A program made the position numbers and the translations under genes. This document shows positions 31,256 to 40,908 of a stretch of DNA of 64,000 nt, in pieces; position 1 is the stretch's first letter, and each line of letters begins with the position of its first letter. A model generated the notes under the pieces. That model saw nothing but the letters and a program-made list of their open reading frames with translations. It had not been told where the DNA came from and made no database searches. Location: contig JAICHQ010000004.1 in assembly GCA_025924815.1 (NCBI GenBank), positions 18,331 to 82,330 of the forward strand. The letters are read 5' to 3'. Source of the DNA: Nocardioides sp. (GTDB taxonomy: Bacteria > Actinomycetota > Actinomycetes > Propionibacteriales > Nocardioidaceae).

Positions 31256-34200
31256 TCAGGGACGACGTCCGTCCGAGACCAGCTCGAAGGCCCGCCACAT
31301 GGCGGCGTAGCGGCCGTCGCGGGCGACCAGGTGGTCGTGGGTTCCCTCCTCCAGGACCCGGCCCTGCCCGAGCACGACGATCCGGTCGGCGGTCCGCGCG
31401 GTCTGCAGGCGGTGGGCGATCAGGATGGTCGTACGCCGTCCGGCGACCGCCGCCATGGCGGCCGACACCTTCGCCTCGGTCGCCAGGTCGAGGTTGGCGG
31501 TGGCCTCGTCGAGGAGCAGCACCGCCGGGTCGACCAGCTCGGCTCGAGCCAGGGCGATCAGCTGACGCTGGCCGGAGGAGAGCGAGCCCCCGCGCTCGGA
31601 GATCTCGTGGAGGTAGCCGCCGGGCAGGGTCGCGACGAGGTCGTGAGCACCGACGGCGCGCGCGGCCGCCTCGACCTCGGCGTCGGTGGCCGTGGGCCGC
31701 CCGTAGGCGATGTTGTCGCGGACCGTCCCGGTGAACAGGAACGACTCCTGGGGCACGTAGCCCAGCCGGGCGCGGAAGTCGCGCAGCGACAGCGTGCGCA
31801 GGTCGTGGCCGTCGAGGGTGACCGACCCGGAGTCGGGGTCGTAGAACCGGGCGATCAGCTTCAGCACCGTCGACTTGCCGGCGCCCGTCTCCCCGACGAG
31901 AGCCACCGTCTCGCGGGCGGCGACCCGCAGGTCGAGGCCGCGCAGGGCCTCCGGCGGCCTCCGGCGTACGACGGCAGGGCCGGTCGGTACCGCGTCGGCC
32001 GGCCCGCGCTCGTCGGCGACGACCTCGGCCTGCGGGTAGGTGAAGTGGACGTCGTGCAGGGCGAGCTCGCCGCGCACGTCGCCGAGCGGGACCGGGTCGG
32101 TCGGGTCGGGGGTGATCGTGCGCAGGCGCATCAGGTCGGAGATCCGGCCGACCGAGACCCGGGTCTGCTGCCAGGAGTCGAAGACCTGCGACAGCTGCTG
32201 GATCGGCGAGAAGAACATCGTCAGGTACAGCAGGAACGCGATCAGCACGCCGGTGGTCAGCCGGCCCTGCTCGATCAGGTGGGCGCCCACGCCGAGCACG
32301 ATCACGTCGGCGATGGCCGAGAGGAACAGCACGAACGGGAAGTACGTCGCGATCGTGCGCTGGGCGAGGGCGCGTCCGTCGTAGTAGCGGCGCCCGAGAC
32401 GGTGGAAGCGCTCGACGGTCAGGTCCTCGTGCACGAAGGCCTGGGCCTCGCGGACGCCCGACAGCGACTCCTGGAAGTCGGCGTTCACCACGGCGAGCGC
32501 CTCGCGGACGATGTCGTAGAGCCGGTGGGTGACGCGGCGGAAGAACACCGTCGCGACGGCCAGCGGCACGAGGACCGCCATCGTCCACAGCGCCAGCTCG
32601 AGGTCCATCAGCAGGAGCGCGACGCCGACGCCGAAGAACGTGACCAGCGAGACCACGGCCTGGAGCAGGCCGTTCTCGATCAGGGTCTCGAACTGGTCGA
32701 CGTCCGTGGTCATCCGGGTCATGATCCGGCCGGCCATCTCGCGCTCGTAGTAGTCCAGCGAGAGGCGCTGGAGCTGGGCCCAGATCCGGATGCGGAGGCC
32801 GGCCATGATCTGCTCGCTGATCCGGCCGGTGACGAACGTCGAGGCGATCTGGTCGAGCAGGTCGACGAGCGCTACGAGCAGGAACGCCGCGGAGGCCCAC
32901 CACAGCACGTGGGCGGCGTTCGCCTCGACGCCGTGGTCGACGCCGATGCGGACCAGGTAGGGGCCGGCCAGGCCGCAGACCGCGTCGACGACGACGAGCG
33001 CAAGCCCGAGCCCGAAGGACCAGCGGAACTGGGCGACCAGGCTCCGGAGCGAGAAGCTCGGATCCGCCTGGGTCTCGCGGGCGAGGTCCGGGTCGAGGTG
33101 GTCGCGCACGGGAGGCAGCGCCTCGACCCGTGCCAGCAGCTCGGGGGTCGGCGCGAGATGGAGCCGCCAGGAGCCGCCGCCCAGGCCCGGGCCCAGGGCC
33201 GGCCGGTGGGCGATCCGGGCGGTGGCCCGCTCCGTCGCCTGGCGCACGGCCTCGGCCCGGTCGCCCGTGCCGCGCTGCCAGGCGGCGGGCGTGACGTCGA
33301 CCTGGCTGAGCGTCTCGATCGAGTCGCCGACCGCGCCGGCCGCCTCGTCGTCCAGCCCGGTGAGCAGCTCGCGGTAGGCGCGGTTGCGGGCCATCAGCTC
33401 GTCGTGGGTCCCCTGGTCGGCGACGCGGCCGCCGTCGAGGAGCACGACCCGGACGGCCAGGCCCAGGGTCGAGACGCGGTGGGCCACGATCAGGCTGGTG
33501 CGGCCGGCGAGGACGTCGCGGAGCCGGGCGAAGATCCCCGCCTCGGTGGCGGAGTCGACCGCGCTCGTCGCGTCGTCGAGCAGCAGGACTCGCGGGTCGG
33601 ACAGGATCGCGCGGGCGAGGGCCACCCGCTGCCGCTGGCCGCCGCTGAGGCTGAGGCCGCGCTCGCCGACGCGGGTGTCGTAGCCCTCGGCCATCTCGGA
33701 GATGAAGTCGTGGGCACCCGCGACGCGGGCCGCGTCCGCCACCTCCTCGCGGGTGGCTCCGGGACGGCCGTAGGCGATGTTCGCCGCGATCGTGTCGGAG
33801 AACAGGAAGCTCTCCTCGAACGCCGCGCCCACCTGACGGCGCAGCGAGCGCAGGGTGACCCCGCGGACGTCGTACCCGTCGACGAGCACCTGTCCCTCGT
33901 CGGGGTCGAGGAGGCGGTTGACGAGCCGGGTGACGGTCGACTTGCCGCTCCCGCTGCCCCCGACGAGAGCGACGCGCTCGCCCGCACGGAGGTGGAGGTC
34001 GAGCCCGTCGAGGACCGGCTCGCCGCCGTAGCCGAATCGGACGCCCCGCAGCTCGATCTCCCCGCGGACCTCGGGGAGATCGACGGCGTCCGGTGGGTCG
34101 GTGATCTGCGGCTCGAGGTCGAGCAGCTGGAAGATCCGCTCGACGCCGGCGCGCGCCTGCTGACCGACGGTCAGGACGCCGGCCAGCTGGCGGGCCGGCG

Positions 34201-35092
34201 CGACGAACTGCCCGACGTACGTCGAGAACGCCAGGAAGGTGCCGATCGAGATCTGGTCGTGCAACGCCATCCAGCCGCCGAGGGCCAGCACCGCCACCTG
34301 GGCGAGCACCGGGATCGCCTCCAGCAGGGGCTGGTAGCGGGCCTGGAGACGGTTCGCGCGCATGCGCACGCCGTACAGCGTCTGCACGATGCCGACCATC
34401 CGGCGCAGCTCGCGCTCCTCCTGGCCGAACGCCTTGACGACACGGACGCCGTTCACGTCCTCGTCGACGACCTCCGCGACCTCACCCTCGCGCTGCTGAC
34501 CGTCCCAGGTGGCGGGGAAGATCTTGATCCGCATCCGGTAGGAGACGACGAAGAGCGCCGGGGCGATCACCAGGCCGACCAGCGCCAGCAGCGGCGACAG
34601 CACGAACATGATCACCAGCGAGGTCAACATCATCAGCAGGTTGCCGGTCATCAGCGGGAGGAAGTTCAAGAGCCCCTGGACGAGGGCGGTGTCGCCGTTG
34701 GCGCGGGCGACGACCTGCCCGGTGGACAGCTGCGACCGGCTCTGCTCGTCGAGGGTGAGGAGGTGGTCGTGCATCCGGTTGCGCAGGTCGTACTGCACCG
34801 CGATGCCGACCAGGCCGCCGCGGTAGCGGCGCAGGTAGGCCAGCCAGAAGACCAGCACGGCGATGACCACCAGAAGTACCAGCCACGGCCACAGAGGTGC
34901 GCCGTCCCGGCCGATGACGTCGTCGACGATCTTCCGGGCGACCAGCGGTACGACAGCCTGGCCCAGGCTGCCGAGCACGGCCGCCGCGAACGAGACCAGG
35001 ATGTTGGACCGGTGCACCCAGGCCAGACCGGTGAGCCTGCGGACCCAGCCGGGGGCGTCGGTCTCGGCACGCGGCTCCTGGCTGGCTGACAT
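31256..35092 (-). CDS. Double-length ABC exporter (TMD-NBD-TMD-NBD fusion)
   Basis: Two Walker A motifs (GGSGSGKST, GETGAGKST), signatures LSGGQRQRVALARA and LSSGQRQLIALARA. Confidence 0.93.
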   Translation of the reverse strand: MSASQEPRAETDAPGWVRRLTGLAWVHRSNILVSFAAAVLGSLGQAVVPLVARKIVDDVIGRDGAPLWPWLVLLVVIAVLVFWLAYLRRYRGGLVGIAVQYDLRNRMHDHLLTLDEQSRSQLSTGQVVARANGDTALVQGLLNFLPLMTGNLLMMLTSLVIMFVLSPLLALVGLVIAPALFVVSYRMRIKIFPATWDGQQREGEVAEVVDEDVNGVRVVKAFGQEERELRRMVGIVQTLYGVRMRANRLQARYQPLLEAIPVLAQVAVLALGGWMALHDQISIGTFLAFSTYVGQFVAPARQLAGVLTVGQQARAGVERIFQLLDLEPQITDPPDAVDLPEVRGEIELRGVRFGYGGEPVLDGLDLHLRAGERVALVGGSGSGKSTVTRLVNRLLDPDEGQVLVDGYDVRGVTLRSLRRQVGAAFEESFLFSDTIAANIAYGRPGATREEVADAARVAGAHDFISEMAEGYDTRVGERGLSLSGGQRQRVALARAILSDPRVLLLDDATSAVDSATEAGIFARLRDVLAGRTSLIVAHRVSTLGLAVRVVLLDGGRVADQGTHDELMARNRAYRELLTGLDDEAAGAVGDSIETLSQVDVTPAAWQRGTGDRAEAVRQATERATARIAHRPALGPGLGGGSWRLHLAPTPELLARVEALPPVRDHLDPDLARETQADPSFSLRSLVAQFRWSFGLGLALVVVDAVCGLAGPYLVRIGVDHGVEANAAHVLWWASAAFLLVALVDLLDQIASTFVTGRISEQIMAGLRIRIWAQLQRLSLDYYEREMAGRIMTRMTTDVDQFETLIENGLLQAVVSLVTFFGVGVALLLMDLELALWTMAVLVPLAVATVFFRRVTHRLYDIVREALAVVNADFQESLSGVREAQAFVHEDLTVERFHRLGRRYYDGRALAQRTIATYFPFVLFLSAIADVIVLGVGAHLIEQGRLTTGVLIAFLLYLTMFFSPIQQLSQVFDSWQQTRVSVGRISDLMRLRTITPDPTDPVPLGDVRGELALHDVHFTYPQAEVVADERGPADAVPTGPAVVRRRPPEALRGLDLRVAARETVALVGETGAGKSTVLKLIARFYDPDSGSVTLDGHDLRTLSLRDFRARLGYVPQESFLFTGTVRDNIAYGRPTATDAEVEAAARAVGAHDLVATLPGGYLHEISERGGSLSSGQRQLIALARAELVDPAVLLLDEATANLDLATEAKVSAAMAAVAGRRTTILIAHRLQTARTADRIVVLGQGRVLEEGTHDHLVARDGRYAAMWRAFELVSDGRRP

Positions 35093-35231
35093 GCGGTGAC
35101 GCGGGCCCTCTCACGGATGGCCCGATCGGGCCGACGAAAGCCTGGTGACGCTCCGGTGAGGCCGGACGTCGGTGCGGGCATGACGAAGGCGAGGGGTTCC
35201 TCCCTCGCCACTGTCAACGTATAGCCCAGCC

Positions 35232-35253
35232 GGGGGCTTGTGGCAAGACCCCC
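35232..35253. promoter_or_regulatory. Rifamycin-associated element (RAE)-like palindrome upstream of helR
   Basis: GGGGGCTTGTGGCAAGACCCCC resembles the remembered RAE consensus GGGGCTTGCGGCAAGGCCCC. Confidence 0.75.
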
Positions 35254-35306
35254 CTCGTGCTCCAGAATCACCGGCCCCGACCCTCGGCAGACCGGAGCTC
35301 CACCAC

Positions 35307-37469
35307 GTGACCGCAGTGACGCACAGCCCGTTCGACCTCCCCGACCACCTCGCCCCCAAAGCGGATCCGGAGCTGATCGCCGCCGACGAGCGGCACTTCG
35401 CCACCCTGGCCGGGAGCCTGGACTCGACCATCCACGACCTCACCGAGCGCCTCGCCACCGAACGCCGCAAGGCCGGCGGCACCGGCGAGGCCGCGCTCAA
35501 CCGCGACCAGGAGATCCACCGCCTGACCGCACGGCTGCGACTGCTGCGTCGCTTCAGTCTCGACGTGTGCCTGGGCCGGATGGTGACCACCGACGGGGCC
35601 GAGCCGGTGTACGTCGGGCGGCTCGGGCTCACCGACGGCGCCGGACACCGGCTCCTGGTCGACTGGCGTTCGCCCGCGGCGGAGCCGTTCTTCGGGGCCA
35701 CGCACGCGCACCCCATGGGCCTGGCCAGCCGCCGCCGCTACCGGTGGACCCGGGGGTGGATCACCGACTTCCGGGACGAGGTGTTCACCGCCGACGGCTT
35801 CGCCGGTCATGCCGCGCTCGACGACCAGTCGGCGTTCATCGCCGGCCTGGGCAGCAGCCGGTCACCCCGCATGCGGGACGTCCTGACCACGATCCAGGCC
35901 GACCAGGACGCGATCATCCGGGCCGGGTCGGGCGGCACGCTGGTGGTCGACGGCGGGCCGGGGACCGGCAAGACCGTCGTCGCGCTGCACCGCGCGGCGT
36001 ACCTGCTGTACGCCGACCCGCGGCTCGGGCCGGGGCGTGGCGCCGTGCTCTTCGTCGGCCCCCACCAGCCCTACCTGGCCTACGTGGCCGACGTGCTGCC
36101 CAGCCTCGGCGAGGAGGGTGTGCGGACGGCGACCCTGCGCGACCTGCTGCCGGAGGGCGCCGCGGCGCCCGACGAGCCCGACCCGGAAGTGGCGCGGCTC
36201 AAGGCGACGGCGGCGATGGTGACGGCCATCGAGCCCGCTGTCCGGCTGTACGAGGAGCCGCCCACCTGGGGCATGGAGGTCGAGACGCCCTGGTCCGACG
36301 TGTGGCTCGGCGCGGACGACTGGGCCGAGGCGTTCGGGTCGCTGGATCCCGGTACGCCGCACAACGACGGCCGCGACCTGGTCTGGGAGGAGCTCCTGAC
36401 GATCCTGGCCGACAAGCACGGCGGCGACCCCGACGTGTCGCACGAGCTGATCCGCCGTGCCTTCGCGCAGAACGCCGAGCTGGCCGACGCGTTCGCCCGC
36501 GCATGGCCCCTGATCGAGGCGACGGACCTGGTCGGTGACCTGTGGTCGGTGCCGGCCTACCTGCGCCGGTGCGCGCCCTGGTTGGAGCCCGACGAGGTGC
36601 AGAGGCTGCAGCGTGCCGACCCCGGGGCCTGGACGGCCTCCGACCTCCCCCTCCTCGACGCCGCCCGGCAGCGGCTCGGCGATCCGGAGGCATCCCGGCG
36701 CAGGCGTCGCCGGGCGGCGGTTCAGGCCGCCGAGGCGGAGGAGAGGTCGCGGGTCGTCGACCACCTGATCGCCACCGACGACTCCGAGATGCAGCTGATG
36801 TCGATGCTGCGTGGGGAGGATCTGCAGCAGGCCCTGGTCGACGAGGGGTCCGTGCCGATCACCGACGCGGACCTGCTGGCGGGGCCCTTCGCGCATATCG
36901 TGGTGGACGAGGCGCAGGAGCTCACGGACGCGGAGTGGCAGATGCTGCTCCTGCGCTGCCCGTCCCGCAGCCTCACCGTCGTCGGAGACCGCGCGCAGGC
37001 GCGGCACGGCTTCGCCGAGTCCTGGCAGGAGCGGCTGGAGCGCGTCGGTCTGGACCGTGTGCACCACGCGTCGCTGACCGTCAACTACCGCACCCCTGCG
37101 GAGGTGATGGCGGAGGCGGAGCCGGTCATCCGGGCAGCGCTGCCCGACGCGAACGTGCCGACCTCGATCCGCAGCAGCGGCGTCCCGGTCGTACACGGGA
37201 GCATCACCGAGCTGGAGCCGATCGTGGACGCCTGGCTCGCCGAGAACGCCGACGGCATCGGCTGTGTGATCGGCTCTGCGAGCTTCGTGCCGCGACCGCG
37301 GGTCCGCTCGCTGACGCCGGTGCTGGCGAAGGGTCTCGAGTTCGACCTGGTCGTCCTGGTCGACCCTGACTCGTTCGGCGAGGGAGAAGAGGGTGTCCAG
37401 GGAGCCGTCGACCGCTACGTCGCCATGACCCGTGCCACCCGCGAGCTGGTGATCCTGACCGGTCTGTGA
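35307..37469 (+). CDS. helR: HelD/HelR-like RNA polymerase-associated ATPase
   Basis: ADERHFATLAGSLDSTIHDL; LVVDGGPGTGKTVVALHRAAYLLY; FAHIVVDEAQELTDAEWQMLLLRCPSRSLTVVGDRAQ; GTG start inferred. Confidence 0.85.
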   Translation: MTAVTHSPFDLPDHLAPKADPELIAADERHFATLAGSLDSTIHDLTERLATERRKAGGTGEAALNRDQEIHRLTARLRLLRRFSLDVCLGRMVTTDGAEPVYVGRLGLTDGAGHRLLVDWRSPAAEPFFGATHAHPMGLASRRRYRWTRGWITDFRDEVFTADGFAGHAALDDQSAFIAGLGSSRSPRMRDVLTTIQADQDAIIRAGSGGTLVVDGGPGTGKTVVALHRAAYLLYADPRLGPGRGAVLFVGPHQPYLAYVADVLPSLGEEGVRTATLRDLLPEGAAAPDEPDPEVARLKATAAMVTAIEPAVRLYEEPPTWGMEVETPWSDVWLGADDWAEAFGSLDPGTPHNDGRDLVWEELLTILADKHGGDPDVSHELIRRAFAQNAELADAFARAWPLIEATDLVGDLWSVPAYLRRCAPWLEPDEVQRLQRADPGAWTASDLPLLDAARQRLGDPEASRRRRRRAAVQAAEAEERSRVVDHLIATDDSEMQLMSMLRGEDLQQALVDEGSVPITDADLLAGPFAHIVVDEAQELTDAEWQMLLLRCPSRSLTVVGDRAQARHGFAESWQERLERVGLDRVHHASLTVNYRTPAEVMAEAEPVIRAALPDANVPTSIRSSGVPVVHGSITELEPIVDAWLAENADGIGCVIGSASFVPRPRVRSLTPVLAKGLEFDLVVLVDPDSFGEGEEGVQGAVDRYVAMTRATRELVILTGL

Positions 37470-37564
37470 CTCGTGGACGACGTGATGGTGCACGCCGTAC
37501 GCCGTGCGCGACCGCCGGTGCGCGACCCCTTGGCGCCGTCGGTGGGGCGGCGTACAACGGAGCC

Positions 37565-38884
37565 ATGAGTCTCGGATCCTGCAGCTTCGTGCCCCCGTTC
37601 CTCCTCGAGCGCATCGCCGCGTCGTCCCACGAGGCGGCCGACCACTGCCGGCTGACGCTGGCGCGCGACCAGGAGCTGCGAGAGGGGCGGACGGGCCCGG
37701 TGACGCCGAGCGCTGCGGGGCCCGCGACCGGCGATGCGGCCTGGGTGGTGCACACGGCGGACCACGGGTCGACACTTCCGGGTGAGGTGGTGCGGTCGGC
37801 CGGTGACGCGGTGTCGGGTGACGCGGCCGTCGACGAGTCGGCCGACGGTGTCACCGCGACGCTCGCGATGTACAGCGAGGTCTTCTCCCGCTCGTCGTAC
37901 GACGGCAACGGCGCGCAGGTGGTGCTCACCGTGCACTACGAGCAGGGCTACGACAACGCCTTCTGGAACGGCGAGCAGCTGGTCTTCGGCGACGGCGACG
38001 GGAAGGTCTTCGGCTCCTTCACCAAGCCGGTCGACGTGCTGGGCCACGAGTTCACCCACGCGGTCACCCAGTTCACGGCGGCGCTGACCTACCAAGGGCA
38101 GTCCGGTGCACTCAACGAGTCGGTCTCCGACTGCTTCGGGATGTGCCTCAAGCAGCAGCTGTTGCACCAGAGCGCCGCGCAGGCGGACTGGCTGGTCGGT
38201 CAGGGCATCTTCCTGCCCGGCATCCACGCCCGGGCGCTGCGCGACATGGCCCACCCGGGCACGGCCTACGACGACCCGACGCTCGGGAAGGACCCCCAGG
38301 TCGGCGACATGGCCGACTACGTCGACACCACCGACGACAACGGTGGCGTCCACACCAACTCCGGCATCCCGAGCCGAGCCTTCTACCTCGCCGCGACCGC
38401 GATCGGCGGCGACACCTGGGAGGGGGCGGGACAGGTCTGGTACGCCGCTCTGACCGGCGGCCGCGTCAGTGCCGACACCGACTTCGCCGACTTCGCGGCC
38501 GCCACGATCGCGGTGGCGGGCGTCCACGCCGATGCGGTTGGCCGGGCCTGGACGACGGTCGGAGTCACGCCGGGTGGGTCCGGCTCCGCGTCGCCGGCGG
38601 CGACGCCTCCGGCATCCGGTGTCGTCCGGGTGCGGCGCACCGGCGGCATCGCCGGTCTCACCCTCGAGGGGTCGGTCGACCTCGCCGCCGGCGACCCGAT
38701 CGCCTCGTCGGCCCGCGAGCTGGTCGACCGGATCGACCTCGTCGCGCCGGCCGGGGCCACGTCGTTCCCCGATGCGTTCAGCTACACCTTCGAGGTGGGC
38801 GACCGGTCCGTCACGATCCCCCAGCAGCACCTCAGCCCCGAGCAGCGGGCCCTGGCCGACCTCCTCCTCGCCGACCGCGCGTGA
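37565..38884 (+). CDS. Protealysin-like M4 metallopeptidase with C-terminal emfourin-like domain
   Basis: CSFVPPFLLERIA propeptide; VLGHEFTHAVTQ...NESVSDCFG; C-terminal VVRVRRTGGIAGLTLEGSVDL...DAFSYTFEVGDRSVTIPQQHLSPEQRALADLLL. Confidence 0.88.
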   Translation: MSLGSCSFVPPFLLERIAASSHEAADHCRLTLARDQELREGRTGPVTPSAAGPATGDAAWVVHTADHGSTLPGEVVRSAGDAVSGDAAVDESADGVTATLAMYSEVFSRSSYDGNGAQVVLTVHYEQGYDNAFWNGEQLVFGDGDGKVFGSFTKPVDVLGHEFTHAVTQFTAALTYQGQSGALNESVSDCFGMCLKQQLLHQSAAQADWLVGQGIFLPGIHARALRDMAHPGTAYDDPTLGKDPQVGDMADYVDTTDDNGGVHTNSGIPSRAFYLAATAIGGDTWEGAGQVWYAALTGGRVSADTDFADFAAATIAVAGVHADAVGRAWTTVGVTPGGSGSASPAATPPASGVVRVRRTGGIAGLTLEGSVDLAAGDPIASSARELVDRIDLVAPAGATSFPDAFSYTFEVGDRSVTIPQQHLSPEQRALADLLLADRA

Positions 38885-38888
38885 GCCG

Positions 38889-39581
38889 TCAGCCGGTCAG
38901 TGCCCGGTCCAGAGCCGCGTTCACGTGCAGGGTGGTGCACGGGTAGACCGGGAGCTCGACGTCGGGCTGCTTGACCAGCAGCTCCAGCTCGGTGCAGCCC
39001 AGCAGCACGCCGCCGACACCGGCGTCCCAGAGCTCCTCGATCACCCCCAGCACGCGGCGGCGGGTGGCGTCGACGACCCGGCCGTGCACGAGCTCGTCGT
39101 AGATCGCGCTGTTGAGGAGGTCGTGATGACGCGCGTCGGGCATCACCGTCTCGAGGCCGTGCCTGGCGAGCCGGTCGGCGAAGAACCCGTCGGACATCGC
39201 CACCGTCGTGCCGATGAAGCCGACCTTGGTGACGCCCTGCGAGCGGACCTCCTCGGCGACGACGTCGCCGAGGTGCAGCATCGGGATGCCCACCGCCGCC
39301 TCGATCTGGTCGGCCACCTTGTGGAACGTCGTCGTGCACAGCAGCAGGAAGTCGGCGCCGGCACGCTCGACCCCCCGGGCGGCGTCGCTGAGCAGGTCGC
39401 CGATGGCCGACCAGCGGTCGGCGTCCTCGAGGGCGGTCAGCTCGGCGAAGTCCACGGTGCTGAGCACCATCTTCGGTGACGAGAGACCGCCGAGGCGTGT
39501 GCGCACGCCGAGGTTGAGGTCGCGGTAGTAGACCGCGGTGCTCTCCCAGCTCATCCCGCCGACCAGTCCGATCGTCTGCAT
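38889..39581 (-). CDS. Aspartate/glutamate racemase family protein
   Basis: MQTIGLVGGMSWESTAVYYRDLN; VLLGCTELELL. Confidence 0.9.
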   Translation of the reverse strand: MQTIGLVGGMSWESTAVYYRDLNLGVRTRLGGLSSPKMVLSTVDFAELTALEDADRWSAIGDLLSDAARGVERAGADFLLLCTTTFHKVADQIEAAVGIPMLHLGDVVAEEVRSQGVTKVGFIGTTVAMSDGFFADRLARHGLETVMPDARHHDLLNSAIYDELVHGRVVDATRRRVLGVIEELWDAGVGGVLLGCTELELLVKQPDVELPVYPCTTLHVNAALDRALTG

Positions 39582-39650
39582 GCCTGGCAGTCTGGTCGCA
39601 CCGGGCCGATCGCGACAGCCGGGTCCCACGGGTCAGACGCCGACGGATGC

Positions 39651-40406
39651 TCAGGACTCGCGATGGACCTTGTGCTGTGCGGCCTGTGCCCGCGGCTTGA
39701 TCACCAGCTCGTCGATGTTGACGTGCGCGGGCCGGGTCGCGATCCAGGCGATCGCGTCGGCGACGTCCTCGGCCACCAGCGGCTCGGCCACCCCGGCGTA
39801 CACGGCGTCGGCCCGGGCCCGGTCGCCCTCGAACCGGACGGTGGCGAACTCCTCGGTGCGCACCATGCCGGGCGCGATCTCGCTGATCCGGATCGGCTCG
39901 CCGACCAGCTCCAGCCGCAGCGTCTCGGTGACGACCTGGGTGCCGTGCTTCGCGGCGGTGTATCCCGCACCGCCCTCGTAGGCGATCCGGCCGGCGGTCG
40001 ACCCGACGTTCACGATCAGGCCGTCGCCGCTCGCCCGCAGCGCCGGCAGGAGGGCCTGGGTGACGTGGAGCAGCCCGAGCACGTTCACCTCGTACATCCG
40101 CCGCCAGTCCTCGGGGTCGGCCTCGGCCACCGGCTGCAGGCCGAAGGCGCCGCCCGCGTTGTTGACCAGGACGTGAAGCGTCTCGCCGACCGAGGCGGCG
40201 AGTGCCGCCACCGACTGCGGAGAGGTCACGTCACAGGTCACGGGTGTCCCGCCGATCTCCTCGGCGAGCGCCTCGACCCGGTCGCTGCGCCGGGCAGCAC
40301 ACCACACGGCGTACCCCTCCGCGGCGAGCGCGCGGGCGGTGGCCGCTCCGATCCCGCTGCTGGCTCCGGTGACGACGGCGGTACGCCGGCCTTCTGGCGT
40401 GGGCAT
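39651..40406 (-). CDS. SDR-family oxidoreductase
   Basis: TAVVTGASSGIGAATARALAAEGY; NNAGGAFG; YTAAKHG. Confidence 0.92.
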   Translation of the reverse strand: MPTPEGRRTAVVTGASSGIGAATARALAAEGYAVWCAARRSDRVEALAEEIGGTPVTCDVTSPQSVAALAASVGETLHVLVNNAGGAFGLQPVAEADPEDWRRMYEVNVLGLLHVTQALLPALRASGDGLIVNVGSTAGRIAYEGGAGYTAAKHGTQVVTETLRLELVGEPIRISEIAPGMVRTEEFATVRFEGDRARADAVYAGVAEPLVAEDVADAIAWIATRPAHVNIDELVIKPRAQAAQHKVHRES

Positions 40407-40467
40407 GACGCCGATTCTGCACCGCCGGGACTGCCTCGCCGGGCGTGGGTGGCAGACTGCTCGGGCC

Positions 40468-40857
40468 ATGGGACGCCATGTGGACGCCTCGCCCGGTCCG
40501 CTCGGACTGCGGCGCAGCTCGCAGCTCGCCGGTCTGGTGGGCGGTGCCGCCTGGGTGGTGGCCTCGTTCCTCGCCGACGGCGCAGCGGCGAGGGCGGGTC
40601 TGCTTCCGATCGGAGCGGTCCTGCTCACCGTCGCTCTCCTCGGCCTCGGCCTGCTCCTGGTCCGCAGCGACTTCCTCGCGCTGCGCGTCTTCGTCGCCGT
40701 CGCCGTCCCGGCGCTGGTGTGGGGGGTGTTCGCGATCGTGCACCAGTCCGTGTCCGACCCGCAGGGGGTCGACGCGGCGTTCGGCGCGGTCGTGGGGCTC
40801 GTCTGCGGGGCCGGCCTGGCCCACCGCAGCCGTCGCGCCCCCCGCGCGACCCTCTGA
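40468..40857 (+). CDS. Hypothetical small membrane protein
   Basis: Hydrophobic ORF LAGLVGGAAWVVASFLADGAAARAGLLPIGAVLLTVALLGLGLLL. Confidence 0.55.
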   Translation: MGRHVDASPGPLGLRRSSQLAGLVGGAAWVVASFLADGAAARAGLLPIGAVLLTVALLGLGLLLVRSDFLALRVFVAVAVPALVWGVFAIVHQSVSDPQGVDAAFGAVVGLVCGAGLAHRSRRAPRATL

Positions 40858-40908
40858 CTGCCTCGCGGCCGGCCACCGGCTCGTGGACGCGGCGGGAATT
40901 CCCGGGTC

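Noticed and set aside
31064-35089. 1341-aa plus-strand ORF
   Set aside because: Antisense to the clear double ABC exporter; a high-GC mirror-frame artefact with low-complexity E/D/R/V-rich composition
35862-37775. 637-aa minus-strand ORF
   Set aside because: Antisense to helR, whose ATPase motifs are unambiguous
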